Positions 22,901-32,300 are shown, counted from the stretch's first letter. The stretch is 64,000 bases of DNA from Anastrepha obliqua (GCF_027943255.1 NC_072895.1:34632001-34696000), one strand, 5' to 3'. Made by a program: numbers and translations. Notes: generated from the sequence alone by a model not told the origin.

Positions 22901-25900
22901 AGCGCCCAACTCAAGTAAGACACGCAGACAACTTGCGGCCGGAAGGTGAGTTCTACACTCCTGATAAGCCAGGATTCAAGCCGGCAGAACGCCCGACTCA
23001 GAAGAAGCCGGAAGATAACCTTCGACCAGAGGGAGAATTTTACACTCCTGAGAAACAGGGATACAAACCGGCTGAACGCCCTATACAGAAGAAGCCAGAA
23101 GATAATTTGAGACCAGAGGGTGAATTCTATTCTCCAGAGAAACCGAAGTTCCAGCCAGGGGAACGCCCAACTCAAGTAAGACACGCAGACAACTTGCGAC
23201 CGGAAGGTGAGTTTTACACTCCTGATAAGCCAGGATTCAAGCCGGCAGAACGACCGACTCAGAAAAAGCCGGAAGATAACCTTCGACCAGAGGGAGAATT
23301 TTACACTCCTGAGAAACCAGGATTCAAGCCGGCTGAGCGCCCTACACAGAAGAAGCCAGAAGATAATTTGAGACCAGAGGGTGAATTCTATTCTCCAGAG
23401 AAACCGAAGTTCCAGCCAGGCGAGCGCCCAACTCAAGTAAGACACGCAGACAACTTGCGACCGGAAGGTGAATTTTACACTCCTGATAAGCCAGGATTCA
23501 AGCCGGCAGAGCGACCGACTCAAAAGAAGCCGGAAGATAATTTGAGACCAGAGGGAGAATTTTACACTCCTGAGAAACAGGGATACAAACCGGCTGAACG
23601 CCCTACACAGAAGAAGCCAGAAGATAATTTGAGACCAGAGGGGGAATTCTATTCTCCAGAGAAACCGAAATTCCAGCCAGGCGAGCGCCCAACTCAAGTA
23701 AGACACGCAGACAACTTGCGACCGGAAGGCGAGTTTTACACTCCTGATAAGCCAGGATTCAAGCCGGCAGAGCGACCGACTCAGAGGAAGCCGGAAGATA
23801 ACCTTCGACCAGAGGGCGAATTTTACACTCCTGAGAAACCGGGATACAAGCCGGGAGAACGCCCAAGTCAGAAAAAGCCAGAGGATAATTTGAGACCAGA
23901 AGGTGAATTCTATTCTCCAGAGAAACCTAAATTCCAGCCAGGGGAGCGCCCAACTCAAGTAAGACACGCAGACAACTTGCGGCCGGAAGGTGAGTTTTAC
24001 ACTCCCGACAAGCAAGAATATAAGCCGGCTGAACGCCCTACGCAGAAGAAGCCAGAGGATAACCTTAAGCCGGAAGGAGAGTTAATTTTGCCAGGGAAAA
24101 CTGTATTTAAACCAGCTGAAAAGGTACAGCGCGTTATAAGGAAAGACAATCTTCGAACTGAAGGGGAATTTATATTTAATGAGAAACAAAGATATGAGTT
24201 TGTGAAAAGACCTGATCAAATAAAACCAATAGATAACTTGAAACCGGAAGGAGAATTTTATAAAGTAGAGAAGCAGTCGTACAAGCCAGGTGAACGTCCA
24301 CTAGTCAAAAAGCCTGAAGATAATTTAAGAATGGAGGGTGAGTTTACCGTACCAGAAAAAGTCTCATTTAAGCCTGCTGAAAAAACAAAACGTATCACGA
24401 GAAAAGATAATTTGCATATGGAAGGTGAAATGACATTTTCGGAAACGGAAAAATACGAATATGTCAGTAGGCCTGAACAAATTAAGCCCTCTGATAATCT
24501 AAAGCCAGAGGGTGTGTTTCATACTCCGAAGAAACCTAAATTCCAACCTGCCGACAAGTCATCCCCAGTTAAATATGAAGATAATTTGAGGCCAGAGGGA
24601 GAATTCTACGTCCCAGATAAGCCAGGATACAAACCAGCTGATAAAGTGACACGAGTCATTCATAAGGATAATCTTCGAATGGAGGGCGAGATGACTTTTA
24701 CAGAAAAGCAAAAACACATAAATGTCAAAAGACCGGAAAAGGTTGTACCGCGAGGCAACCTTAAAGTTGAAGGTGATTTTTACACTAAAGAACGGCCGAA
24801 ATATCAGACTGTAGAGCGGCCGAAGCAAGTGAAACCGGAGGATAATCTCAAACCCGAAGGACAAATGTACATTTCATCTACAGACAAGACAGATTCTAAA
24901 CATATTAAAACTACTATTGAAAAGGTGGTTGTCAAACGCCCAGTAGACAATCTTAAACTTGAGGGAAATCTTCAAATTTCAAGAAGGGATGATTATAACG
25001 AAAAGCAAAGTTCTACATTGGACACTTCCAAAGTTGTGCAGAAGACTTCGAGAACGAAGTACACACATAACAAATCGTCAATATCTCTTGGAGAGGATAA
25101 TACCATTTTGAAGACAACAAATCAAATGAGCTTTGTATCTGGCAAACAAGCTGTCCCTGCTGATAAATTAAATTCAGAAAAACCTGTTGATGGTTTGGTG
25201 GTTGTGTCTACGAAAAAGGTGACTACGGTAATAGGAGGTAGGGTCAAAAAAGAACCAGAAACCGAATATGTTAGACGGCAAGGAAGAGTTAACGTTATTG
25301 AAAATATTGCAAAAACCAACAATGTTAAAAATATTGTCAATATTGAAAACAAACATGACGAAGCTATTTCTGTAAAAGAAAATCGTTTCACGAAACAAAA
25401 CAAATTTACGGATTCTGCTATCCTTAACACTTCTGATCAAAGGTACTCTTCCAAACAAATTGAAAACAAACATGACGAAGCTGTTTCTGTAAAAGAAAAT
25501 CGTTTTACGAATCAGAACAAATTTACGGATTCTGCTATCCTTAATACTTCCGATCAAAGATACTCTTCCACACAAAGCAAATCGACTAAATTAGGAAGCA
25601 CATCAGAAAGAATACTATCAACTGCAGTTGGGGAAAATGTCACTGGCCAAACACATTCCACGCAGTGTAAGCTTGGAATGCATGGTGGTACATTAAGCAA
25701 CTTGAACTCTGCCTCCTCGGTTAAGAATATTTCGGACCAAGCACATTCCACAAATCATCAGTCCACGACTGTTGAAAGTGCATCAACAAAAACTTCATCC
25801 AGTTCTTCAGCTGCCACTGTATCCAAACATTTTCATCATCGCAGAAGCGACTTCACTGCCGACACAAACATTACGAATTCAGTATTTCACAGGAAAAATA

Positions 25901-26400
25901 TTTCAAATGAATCAAATCAATTGGGTAGCTTGACATCGAATGGTAAAATTCATAGGAAGAGTATTTTAAATTTGCACGAGGAGCCGTCCAGTTCTGTTTT
26001 CCCAAGCGAACGCCAAAGTTACAGTAGCATACACAGACAGAATAGAGAGCAAGACAACAGCTCATTAATGGCGAGTGAACGTCGCCACTACAGCACAATT
26101 GGCCAAACACAAAGCAGAGATCAGGCTTCGAAGTCTTGCAGTGTTCACAAAATGTCGTCGACTGGTGGCATCGAATTTCCCTCATACAGTAAACATTCCG
26201 AGAGAAGTGTAACCCGCAGGAATGTGAATCAATCGTCTATTTCTCTAGGAATGGATGGAGCTTCATCCACAACCCTATACCGTAGTGAATATAAAACGGT
26301 TCCATCTACAACTTGTGCTATACACAAAATCAAAGAAGGTGCATTCCAACACACAAGAAACACGAACGAACATAAATTTTTTAAAACTGTCAAAAACTAA
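6249..26400 (+). CDS. giant SAXO/MAP6-like repeat protein, 5 coding exons, 4016 aa
   Basis: Joining 6249–7955, 13870–14136, 14201–14274, 16331–16386 and 16454–26400 gives 12,051 nt in one frame; every junction is GT–AG and the phases match (0, 0, 2, 1). Residues 1–425 are Ser/Thr/Gln-rich and low in complexity. Four Y/F-D…W…EEK repeats follow (about 430–600). At 675–687 the Cys/His motif CICEICTCGRHHC appears, the pattern I recall at the N terminus of SAXO/FAM154 microtubule stabilisers. Residues 743–3560 are 97 DNL-x-PEG-EF repeats, and the tail is Ser/His-rich. There is no signal peptide or membrane segment. SAXO and MAP6 proteins bind and stabilise microtubules through spaced repeats, so a cytoskeletal or axonemal role is inferred. 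A giant structural protein unrelated to SAXO is the alternative. The gene structure is much surer than the function. Confidence 0.85.
8290..8640 (-). mobile_element. LINE C-terminal fragment in intron 1
   Basis: Minus strand 8626–8357 reads as a retrotransposon tail, with a C-x-C…ELEYIAHFLGRCPIL pattern like the zinc-knuckle end of LINE polyproteins. The upstream part (KDLDHHIGKSYFND) is not assignable. It is a small degraded piece lying in the 5.9-kb first intron of the SAXO-like gene. Confidence 0.4.
8841..9141 (+). mobile_element. tRNA-derived SINE
   Basis: The head carries an A box (TAGCCGAATGG, 8850–8860) and a B box (GGTTCGAGTC, 8901–8910) at tRNA-like spacing, so it looks like a pol III promoter derived from a tRNA. 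A tRNA-unrelated body follows, containing GTAGGTGCCTCCATTTGTGG and CATCAAGACGCACACAAC, and it ends next to an AT microsatellite. The body recurs inverted at about 13503–13625, which shows that this is a dispersed family and not a tRNA gene. The acceptor stem does not pair. Confidence 0.75.
9142..9215. repeat. (AT)n microsatellite
   Basis: Runs of TATATA broken by T-rich bases lie directly behind the SINE body, probably grown from its 3' tail. Confidence 0.8.
9216..11356. other. intron 1, no gene recognised
   Basis: Intronic AT-rich DNA of the SAXO-like gene. Short frames (for example 10882–11085) have no recognisable motif. CATA/TATG repeats occupy about 11105–11205. Nothing further can be supported. 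Confidence 0.5.
11357..11588. mobile_element. MITE with 18-bp perfect inverted repeats and TA duplication
   Basis: The element runs from CAAGGTGGCGCAAAATTA (from 11359) to its exact reverse complement ending at 11586, flanked on both sides by TA (11357–11358 and 11587–11588). This is the signature of a Tc1/mariner-type non-autonomous element. The body is 228 bp and contains an ATG opening MERVKAKIKIS before a stop, perhaps the remaining start of a deleted transposase. It is inserted in intron 1 of the SAXO-like gene. Confidence 0.8.
11620..12530 (-). mobile_element. LINE RNase H + C-terminal fragment
   Basis: Minus strand about 12180–12060 reads AKQYRIILCWFPCHRDIPEN followed by ADQLAREGT, a decayed RNase H end. 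After a frame break, 12040–11640 encodes GALTGHCLIGNHARRLG, then C-x2-C with ELETIQHLFCTGSALARSR. This order (RNase H then zinc knuckle) is that of Jockey-superfamily LINE polyproteins. Frames are broken and there is no reverse transcriptase. It lies antisense inside intron 1. Confidence 0.6.
12650..13190 (+). mobile_element. LINE C-terminal fragment, opposite strand
   Basis: In shifting frames the plus strand from about 12830 gives ITGHGLFGRHCLR, YCRSCRDEEKEVTVEHFLC and NCPALAEQ, i.e. the same zinc-knuckle tail as its neighbour but on the other strand. A non-coding 3' end with CTAAGTGAGTTGGTCGTAG and CCTAAATTAACCT follows. It is a separate, heavily mutated insertion. Confidence 0.55.
13503..13640 (-). 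mobile_element. second copy of the SINE body (5' truncated)
   Basis: Read on the minus strand, this stretch contains CCTCCATTTGTGGAACAACATC, AAGACGCACGCCAC, GGAGGAGATCGGCCAAACACC and a TACGCGC end. It matches the SINE body at 9030–9135 point by point with scattered changes. The tRNA-like head is absent. Confidence 0.7.
13870..14136 (+). CDS. exon 2 of the SAXO-like gene (residues 570–658)
   Basis: The acceptor TTTCTTCTTTCAG precedes base 13870. The exon is 89 codons, phase 0 on both sides, and its donor at 14137 is GTAAGA. It begins IFDASLNDWRVLDEKT, a fourth copy of the motif that ends exon 1, then becomes acidic (EIEKNVEITEDSEN). The continuity of the motif across the 5.9-kb intron is the main reason for joining the exons. 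Confidence 0.8.
14201..14274 (+). CDS. exon 3, encodes the first four Cys of the CxCxxCxCG motif
   Basis: A 74-nt exon between ATTTTAACAG and GTAAGT. It reads RGVDQKGSFGSKHTE then MCICEICTCG, ending in phase 2. The next exon supplies the last base of the Gly codon and the RHHC part of the motif. The exon is too short to be found by frame length alone. Confidence 0.8.
14690..15765 (-). mobile_element. LINE RNase H + zinc-knuckle tail in intron 3
   Basis: Minus strand near 15310 reads IWVPGYKK, an RNase H end. About 14960–14700 then encodes EKETVEHFLCKCPGLAARR (zinc-knuckle tail) and a C-terminal stretch ending FSATWGMLDKYFNHLT. The order matches the other LINE tails here, but several stops and shifts intervene. 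It fills half of the intron between the two Cys/His exons. Confidence 0.55.
15775..15970 (-). mobile_element. mariner-type transposase C-terminal remnant
   Basis: The minus strand reads HGIQLDIAEEVLKNWFRRIG then SHKSRGGLLNDCASH and a stop. It resembles the last helix region of rosa-type mariner transposases (EIPAEVL…NW…R…SRGGHL). No inverted repeat was found, so this is only a 3' remnant. Confidence 0.4.
16331..16386 (+). CDS. exon 4, completes the Cys/His motif
   Basis: A 56-nt exon between TTTCATTTCAG and GTGAGT. Its first base completes the split Gly, then it encodes RHHCASSVKQTDTILETI and ends in phase 1. The giant exon begins with AT to make Asp. All phases agree, giving CICEICTCGRHHC across the junction. 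Confidence 0.8.
16454..26400 (+). CDS. exon 5, giant repeat exon (residues 702–4016)
   Basis: A 9947-nt uninterrupted coding exon after acceptor TATTTACAG. After about 40 unique residues (DLLDESQTRIRSNTWSKKDL) it enters the 29-residue repeat array, which ends near 24960. The remaining about 480 residues are Lys/Ser/Thr/His-rich and include a tandem 39-residue duplication (25342–25575) and many Ser/Arg stretches (SERQSYSSIHRQ, SKHSERSVTRRN). It ends in TAA at 26400. The reverse strand and the +1 frame also stay open for hundreds of codons, because the unit length is a multiple of three; those frames are not genes. Confidence 0.9.
16576..24970 (+). repeat. 97 tandem 87-bp (29-aa) coding repeats
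   Basis: The consensus unit is PEDNLRPEGEFYTPEKP followed by GFKPAERPTQKK. The Asp codons of the first and last DNL lie at 16576 and 24946. The 8370-nt distance equals 95 units of 87 nt plus one of 105 nt, and the single long unit is visible near the end (a 6-residue insertion before the last DNL). There is thus no other net length change. Units near the edges are diverged (one has GNL), while the middle (about 17.1–24.0 kb) is highly homogenised at DNA level. A variant module starting MVPEKSPFKPAERTE recurs at 18430, 20518, 20866, 21910, 22258 and 22606. Confidence 0.95.
25342..25575 (+). repeat. tandem 39-aa duplication in the C-terminal tail
   Basis: Two adjacent 117-bp units encode ENKHDEA(I/V)SVKENRFT, then NKFTDSAILNTSDQRYSS, with about four residue differences. 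This is a recent in-frame duplication outside the main array. Confidence 0.9.
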
Positions 26401-26583
26401 CTACGCTTGCAAATTGTAAAGGCATGCCAAAATACGTATGTATACGTACATATGTATGTATGTATGTATATAAAAGAATGCAATATTTTTTTCTTACATA
26501 TCATTGAGGCATATCAATGTTTTATCTCTAATATTATGTGTATGTATATCTATAATAAGCATGCGTAATTGCCACATATATTT

Positions 26584-26589
26584 AATAAA
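26584..26589 (+). terminator. poly(A) signal AATAAA of the SAXO-like gene
   Basis: The first canonical AATAAA after the stop codon lies 184 bp downstream, in AT-rich 3' sequence with TATG repeats. Confidence 0.5.
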
Positions 26590-26818
26590 TCTACCATTAT
26601 ATACTATATAATTTTTTAACACATACATATGTACATATATTCGGAGTTTCTATTTATAAAAGTGGGTGCAAAGTGTGGTGGGTATAATGGGGTGCATTCG
26701 AGGCATGCAACTAATATCACAATATGGAACACTGAATTAAAGAAGACCACAAAACGATAACTCAGCGATCTTTAGGACGAAGTGTCGGCCAAAGGGCACA
26801 CTACAGATACAAAATTGA

Positions 26819-27790
26819 ATGGCAACACATCATAAAAGTACGTTCACATCAAGGCGTATTCTAACTTCGGGACACAGAGAAATCTTTAAGTTGTTATCTG
26901 AGCAGTATCCACTGTTTTTGGCACCTAAAGACCACCTGATACCCACAATTTCATTTGGAAGGAAATTTGATGTCAGATTTCCATTGCGTCAACAATGGAG
27001 CAATCCAGAATGCATTCAGGGAGGTTTGATGGATATTTTCTTTGCTGATGGGTCCAAGAATGAAATAAAGTCTGGAGCTGGATGGTACTTCAACGATACT
27101 AATAAGTATCACTATACTATGGGGGAAATGGCAACTGTTTTCCAAACGGAAGTTTTTGCCATTCTGAAAGTAGCCGAATCGATAATCGAGAGGAGGTATA
27201 GCGGGGAAAAGATTGAAGTTTTCAGTGACATTCAGGCTGCACTGAACGCCCTGGAGAACGCTAAGCAAACCTCAAAGATTGTTCAAGAATATAAGAAGAA
27301 GCATAATTCTGTCGCAAGACAAAACAGGCTTGTACTTATATGGGTTCCAGGACACCACTCACGTTCGGTTGATGGTCGGTATCATTACAGGACACAGCCC
27401 ATGGGGTCAGCATATGACCACCATTGGAATCATTGAGGACCCAATGTGCTTGTTGTGCTTAGAGGAGGCAGATAGCACTAAGCACTTTCTCTGTGAGTGT
27501 CCTGCCTTTGCTAGAGCGCGACTACGAGTATTGGGTTTCGATGTCATGAGAATGAGTAATATTCGTTCTCTAAAACTGGAGGATATTTACAGATTTGCCA
27601 AAGAATCTGGAAAATTCTCACAGGACTAACTACCTCAGTCTCTATCTCTCCTTCCCTCCTTGACTATCTACCCTCTTTCCAGAGCTTTAAATACAATGGG
27701 CTTTTTAGCCTGAGTGTTCTAGGAGCAACCAAGTCTCCAGGTGCTCCTTGGCTCGACCTGTTCAAATTTCAATTTCAATTTCAAGGTGTA
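26819..27790 (+). mobile_element. LINE family A copy 1: RNase H + tail, internally deleted
   Basis: The frame 26819–27436 encodes an RNase H domain: FFADGSKNEIKSGAGWYF (first Asp), ATVFQTEVFAIL (Glu), EVFSDIQAALNAL (Asp-Ile-Gln-Ala), LVLIWVPGHHS. It then jumps by deletion and frameshift into GHSPWGQHMTTIG and C-x2-C…EEADSTKHFLCECPAFARARL. A non-coding tail with TCTCCTTCCCTCC and GGTGCTCCTTGGCTCGACC ends in TTTCAA repeats (27760–27783). A second copy at 44.19–45.23 kb retains the part missing here. Confidence 0.7.
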
Positions 27791-28165
27791 TTCATTAAAG
27801 GTGGTGGCACTAGACAGACAACAATGTTCTGTACGTTTGGTTGTCAAAGCAAAGTATTGGGAAACTAGAAAATTAATAATGAATTCGTCTTGTTTCATTC
27901 TGAGCTGACAGCCACATGGACACGGCGAAAGAAAAAAAAACAAATCAGCTTATTTACCAACACCCCCTTTAATAGATTCGCCTTGGCTCACCTATGGCCG
28001 ATTAGCTGCAAAATTGGCAATCAGCTGTCAGGACTGTCGAAAAGTTTTTCTTTATAAAATTGGTTTGGTGGAATATTTTAGTATTTTTGCTTTGTTCAAT
28101 TATTATTAATGATATGAAAAAATACAAAGAGAAGCAGTAGATAATTGAATTGCGCAATTTGCTGC
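27791..28165. other. no gene recognised
   Basis: This stretch lies between two LINE fragments. Its frames are short and without motifs, and nothing can be supported. Confidence 0.5.
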
Positions 28166-28169
28166 TAGT

Positions 28170-29520
28170 AATAGGCAATTGGAGGGTGGTTCCGGGTGTA
28201 GAAGTCCACGCAAGTGGGGAAAGTACTTGATTGCAATTCACTTGGGAGTGGCCAGAATGATTCTCAAGCAGCACACAACTTCCGTGCTTCGCCCAAGTAT
28301 CCTCTGGATAGCTCCCGAACATCCGCTTGAGGAATTAACCCAGGATATCTGTCTGTGCGCTGAGTTTGTGACTCGCCACGTAAAAATCCTTCCCCAAATG
28401 AATATTCAAACAAAACCTCTGATGAGAACTGCTTGCTCTGATGACGACCCCTTCAAACGAACTAAGGACTATGATTTGAGGGCATGCACCTGGAATGTCC
28501 GGTCCCTTAATAGGGAAGGCGCATCTGCAAGGCTGGTTGATGTCCTCGTGAGAGCAAAGGCTGACATCACCTAGAAGAGCAATGGACCTTGCGCTGTCTG
28601 TCATGTAAATTCGCTGCTGGACTTACAGTGGGAGAAAGACTTCGTCGCCAAGTACTGTCGTCCACTCCGGAGGACGAGCGTCTCGCAATAATCCGCATCA
28701 GAGCGCGATTTTTTAACATCTCGCTAATTTGCGCCCACGCCCCGACGGAAGAGAAGGACGATGCGACCAAAGATTCTTTCTATGAGCGCTTGGAACGTTC
28801 CTATGAGCGCTGCCCCCGCCACGACATAAAAATCGTGCTTAGCGACTTCAACGCCAAGATGGGCAAGGAGGGAATTTTTGGTCCCACAGTCGGAAAATTC
28901 AGCCTGGACAACGAAACATCCGGTAATGGACAGAGGCTGATCGACTTCATCGGGGCCCGAAACATGGTAGTCTGCAGCACCAGATTCCAGCATAAAAAGA
29001 TCCACCAAGCTAGTTGTCCCCTGATCGAAAAACTCGAAGCCAGATCGGTCATGTTGCGATATATGGAAGACACGCTTCTAGTGTTTTGGATGTACGTACG
29101 ATCGGAGAACCCAACATCGACTCGGATCATTACCTCGTTGCAGCCAAACTGCGCACACACATCTGTGTAGCAAAAAACGTAGATCTACCTACGCAAAGAA
29201 TGTTCGACATTGCAAGGCAGCAATCGCTACAGACAGGCAGAAGATTCGCCACTCGACTCTCACTCCTGCTCTCAGAGAGTACTGTCCAACAATCTGGCAT
29301 GCACGAGCAATGGAGCAACATTTCTCGCTCTTTACGTCTCGGACTTCGTTTCATTTGGTGCTTCCAACTGGCGCCGGTTAGCGCGGGTAAGGAACGACTG
29401 GCGCGCTTTATTATACTCGGTCAAAATCGCGTTAGCGACTATCGCCCCAATCAAGAAGATGAAGAATATACAGTTGGAGGAAATCCGTAAACGAGGTCTA
29501 CTGAGGTTGTAAAAAACACA
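28170..29520 (+). mobile_element. RTE-like (CFDP2-like) LINE: endonuclease domain and tail
   Basis: About 28470–28560 reads YDLRACTWNVRSLNREGASA, the start of an exonuclease–endonuclease–phosphatase domain. About 28700–29000 continues ISLICAHAPTEEKDDATKDS, then IKIVLSDFNAKMGKEGIFGP, GNGQRLIDFIGARNM. The pieces sit in different frames, with stops, so the copy is dead. The 3' part (29360–29500) gives SNWRRLARVRNDWRALLYS, the tail of craniofacial-development-protein-2-like retroelement proteins. The reverse transcriptase between them is deleted. Related tails occur at 46.45–46.77 and 62.4–63.1 kb. Confidence 0.7.
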
Positions 29521-29524
29521 CGCT

Positions 29525-29824
29525 TGTTTCTGCAATATGAATGCATAATTTATTAAATCTAATGAAAATTATATTAGAATTATGCGTACAAATCTCTCTT
29601 ATTTGCTGGCATTCATTTTATTTAGTTTTTACTTCCACATTCATAATAATAAATATCGATAGCACAGAGAATACAGGGTTGCACGTAAAAAAGTATCTTT
29701 ATAATCTAAGATTAATTTATAATCGCGGATTTCTTGAGGGAAATACGGTAAAGCTCGAAAAAGTAGATTATCCAGTTAGTTGCCTATGTATATGTGAGCT
29801 TATTATAGCATCATGAAAATGCAA
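29525..29824. other. no gene recognised
   Basis: AT-rich stretch between the RTE-like LINE tail and a Tc1 fragment. A 91-residue frame (29541–29816) shows no motif and is not called. Confidence 0.5.
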
Positions 29825-30010
29825 TAGCGATCCCCATACTAATTTCGTTGCTTTGGCGGTTTGCTCTTTGGCAGTTCGGCAAATGTATTTCGCTGTGAGC
29901 GACCTTTTTGACTGAACTTATACAGTATTACCCATGTTTGCATTATCTGTGACTTGTGCTTAGGGCCATTATCTTGATAAAAGCGAAAGTCATTTTCAAT
30001 TTGTAATTTT
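29825..30010 (-). mobile_element. Tc1-like transposase fragment
   Basis: The minus strand reads FRFYQDNGPKHKSQIMQTW, the second catalytic Asp segment of Tc1-type transposases (FQQDNGPKHKS…), then RNTFAELPKSKPPKQ. No inverted repeats were identified. It is a short degraded relic. Confidence 0.5.
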
Positions 30011-30055
30011 CGAGCGCTTTGAAAAAAATTTTCTTACAGAAGTTTTAAGGAGTCA

Positions 30056-30430
30056 AAGTGTAGGGATTTTCAATAAGGGCGGGTAGATGTTGAAATGGAA
30101 TAAAGTGGCGTTTTCTGTATGGCACGTAGCGCCGTCCTGCTGGAACCACATGTCGTCTAGGTCCATATGGTTCAATATGGGCCATAAGAAATTGGAAGGT
30201 CCACCACGTCTACCGAAAAATGGGCGCAATGCGCGCAACGTTTGCGTTAATGAACACTCATTTTGATAATAAAGTTTTATCATTTGAACGTGCTGTTCAA
30301 TCGTGTAGCTTGCCATGATGATTTGGCATAAACAACTGAATAATAAACAAAAGATTTGACAGATGTCACCAAAACAAAATGGCTGCCACAGGGCGCCAAA
30401 ATCGACCCGCGCCAATTGAAAACCCCTTTA
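30056..30430 (-). mobile_element. internally deleted mariner with an intact 120-aa mini-ORF
   Basis: Imperfect inverted ends (TAGGGATTTTCAATAAGGGC on the left; the right end in reverse reads AGGGGTTTTCAATTGGCGCG) bound a 375-bp element. The minus frame joins the N-terminal DNA-binding region (MASYTIEQHVQMIKLYYQNE then RALRPFFGRRGGPS) directly to a catalytic fragment (LDDMWFQQDGATCHTENAT). The middle of the transposase is missing without loss of frame. It cannot be catalytic. Confidence 0.7.
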
Positions 30431-30524
30431 TAATAAAAAAAGGTTGCTCCACGGTCTGCATAATTTCTCCTTGAAATGTTGTTGGATCTGTAAGTGAAAA
30501 AAATATTGTAAAATAAAGTTGTAG

Positions 30525-30638
30525 TTATAGTTGTCGAGCCGGATTTTTGAATGCGTTTTACGTCGTAAATGTCACACTTTAATTATGTTTATAAAATTTT
30601 TTAATAAAAATATCAAGAATCTGGCTCGACAGACTATA
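30525..30638. mobile_element. small palindromic MITE
   Basis: The left end ATAGTTGTCGAGCCGGATTTT and the right end (reverse complement) ATAGTCTGTCGAGCCAGATTC form inverted repeats of about 25 bp around an AT-rich core of about 60 bp. It has no coding capacity. Confidence 0.55.
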
Positions 30639-30763
30639 AAGAAAAAACATTCGAATATTAAAAAAAAACTGCACTAAAAAATATTAAAAACTGTATGAGT
30701 TATCATGCAGACAGTGGCGGAAAAAGTAGTTTCGAGAAACTTTCTAGTGAAAACGATGGACAG

Positions 30764-31160
30764 CTACCTGTGCGCATGAAACTCTCGTCGGGCAGTTACA
30801 TTTTCTACCCTAATTTTGTATCTATGCGGAATTTTTACAATTGACTTCCACAGAAATACGCCTAAAACTCTAAAGAATAATAATTTGTAAAAAAATCGAT
30901 TTTTTGAAAATTTCGGACGTATGTAACCCCTTAAATTAGCATATTTGCTCATTGTTTCTTTGATAAAAGTCAAACTTCCAACTCCAGTTGAAGACACGCA
31001 TTCCCAAACCATAACGTTGCCACCGTCGTGTTTTGTAGCAGCTGGCATGTTTGGGGTTTGAGCTCCGTAGTGGACTCGCGCTATATATAAGGTCCGCCAT
31101 CTGGTCCAAATAAGTTTAATTTTATCTGGCTGCAAAAAGTACGGTCATCCAAAATGTTGG
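30764..31160 (-). mobile_element. Tc1-like transposase fragment
   Basis: The minus strand reads HDGGNVMVWECVSSTGVGSL then TFIKETMSKYANL, the typical segment before the second catalytic Asp of Tc1 transposases. The preceding part (ARVHYGAQTPNMPAATK) also fits. It abuts the mariner beginning near 31165. Confidence 0.6.
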
Positions 31161-31164
31161 GGTT

Positions 31165-32300
31165 CTACAAGGTGAAGTCCAAAATAAACAAGACTGAGCT
31201 AAAATAGAAACGACAGGAGCTTTGTTCTGATAACTTCGAGTTTATTTATACAAAATAGTCCCCTCTGGCCTCGATACACTGTTTTGCGCGGTCTAAAAGC
31301 TTTTCGAAAGAGTGTTTCAGGTCATTGACCGGAATGTCCTTCAGGATGTCGGTACAAGCCTTTTGGGTGGCCTCTACGGACGCAAAACATTTTCCTTTCA
31401 TGACTAAATCCAATTTTCCGAATAGGTAGAAGTCACAGGGAGCCATATCAGGCGAATACAGTGAGTGATTGATGATTAAAGTGCGATTTCTTATCAAAAA
31501 ATCAGTCACAAAAGTGGATCGATGAGATGGTGCATTATCATGCAATAAGCGCCAGCTTCCTCCTTCGCGGGATTCAGGGCGAATTCGACAAATGCGATGC
31601 CACAAACGCTTCAAAACGCTAAGATAGAAAATTTCATTGATGGTTTGGCCCATTGGCATAAACTCCTTGTGGACAATTCCCTTGGAATCGTAAAAATAAA
31701 AGAGCATCGACTTGATTTTTAACTTCTCTAAACGCGATTTTTTGGATGGTGGCTCGTCTGGAGCCTTCCATTCGGCACTTTAACGTTTAGTTCCAGTTTC
31801 ATGTTGGAAACACCACGATTCATCACCAGTTACAATCATATAAAGAAGTTGTCGTCTTTTCTCGCATCTTTAATGAGGTCTTTCGAAAGTTGAACTCTGA
31901 GCAATTTTTGGTCCTCAGTTAACTTGTGCGGAAAGAAACATGCACAGACCTTTCGTAAGCCCAAATAATCAGTTAAAATGCGATAAATCGATAGTTTGGA
32001 GATATTCAACACCGATTCCACTAATTTCAACTATGATTTCGATTCATTTTTGTGAATTTACGAACAATTTCGATGGAGTTTTCAGTGGTTACTGATTTTG
32101 GGTGGCCCGTATGTTTATTGTCATTTATGTCTTCACAACTACCTCTGAAACGTGTAAAGCACTCATGAACTCTGGCACGAAATTGACAATCATCGCCAGC
32201 AACTTTTTTCACCAATTCAAATGCTTCGGTAAACGCTTTACCGATTTTAAAACAAAATTTGATATTAGCTCTTTGTTCGAAACTCATTTTTGTACCCTTT
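31165..32300 (-). pseudogene. mariner (DD34D) transposase pseudogene
   Basis: The minus strand from 32287 encodes MSFEQRANIKFCFKIGKAFT (paired-like HTH), then NISKLSIYRILTDYLGLRKV, and in 31707–31246 the catalytic end: LLHDNAPSHRSTFV with NHSLYSPDMAPCDFYLFGKL, where the last two Asp are in the expected mariner D34D arrangement. The three segments are in different frames separated by stops, so it is a broken gene. A mariner-like end (ACAAGGTGAAGTCCAAAATA) lies at about 31167. The other end near 32300 is disrupted. Confidence 0.75.

Noticed and set aside
26819..27436. 205-codon frame as a cellular RNase H gene
   Set aside because: DGSK…, WVPGH and the following Cys/His tail are those of a LINE, and a second copy with the same 3' tail lies at 44.2 kb.
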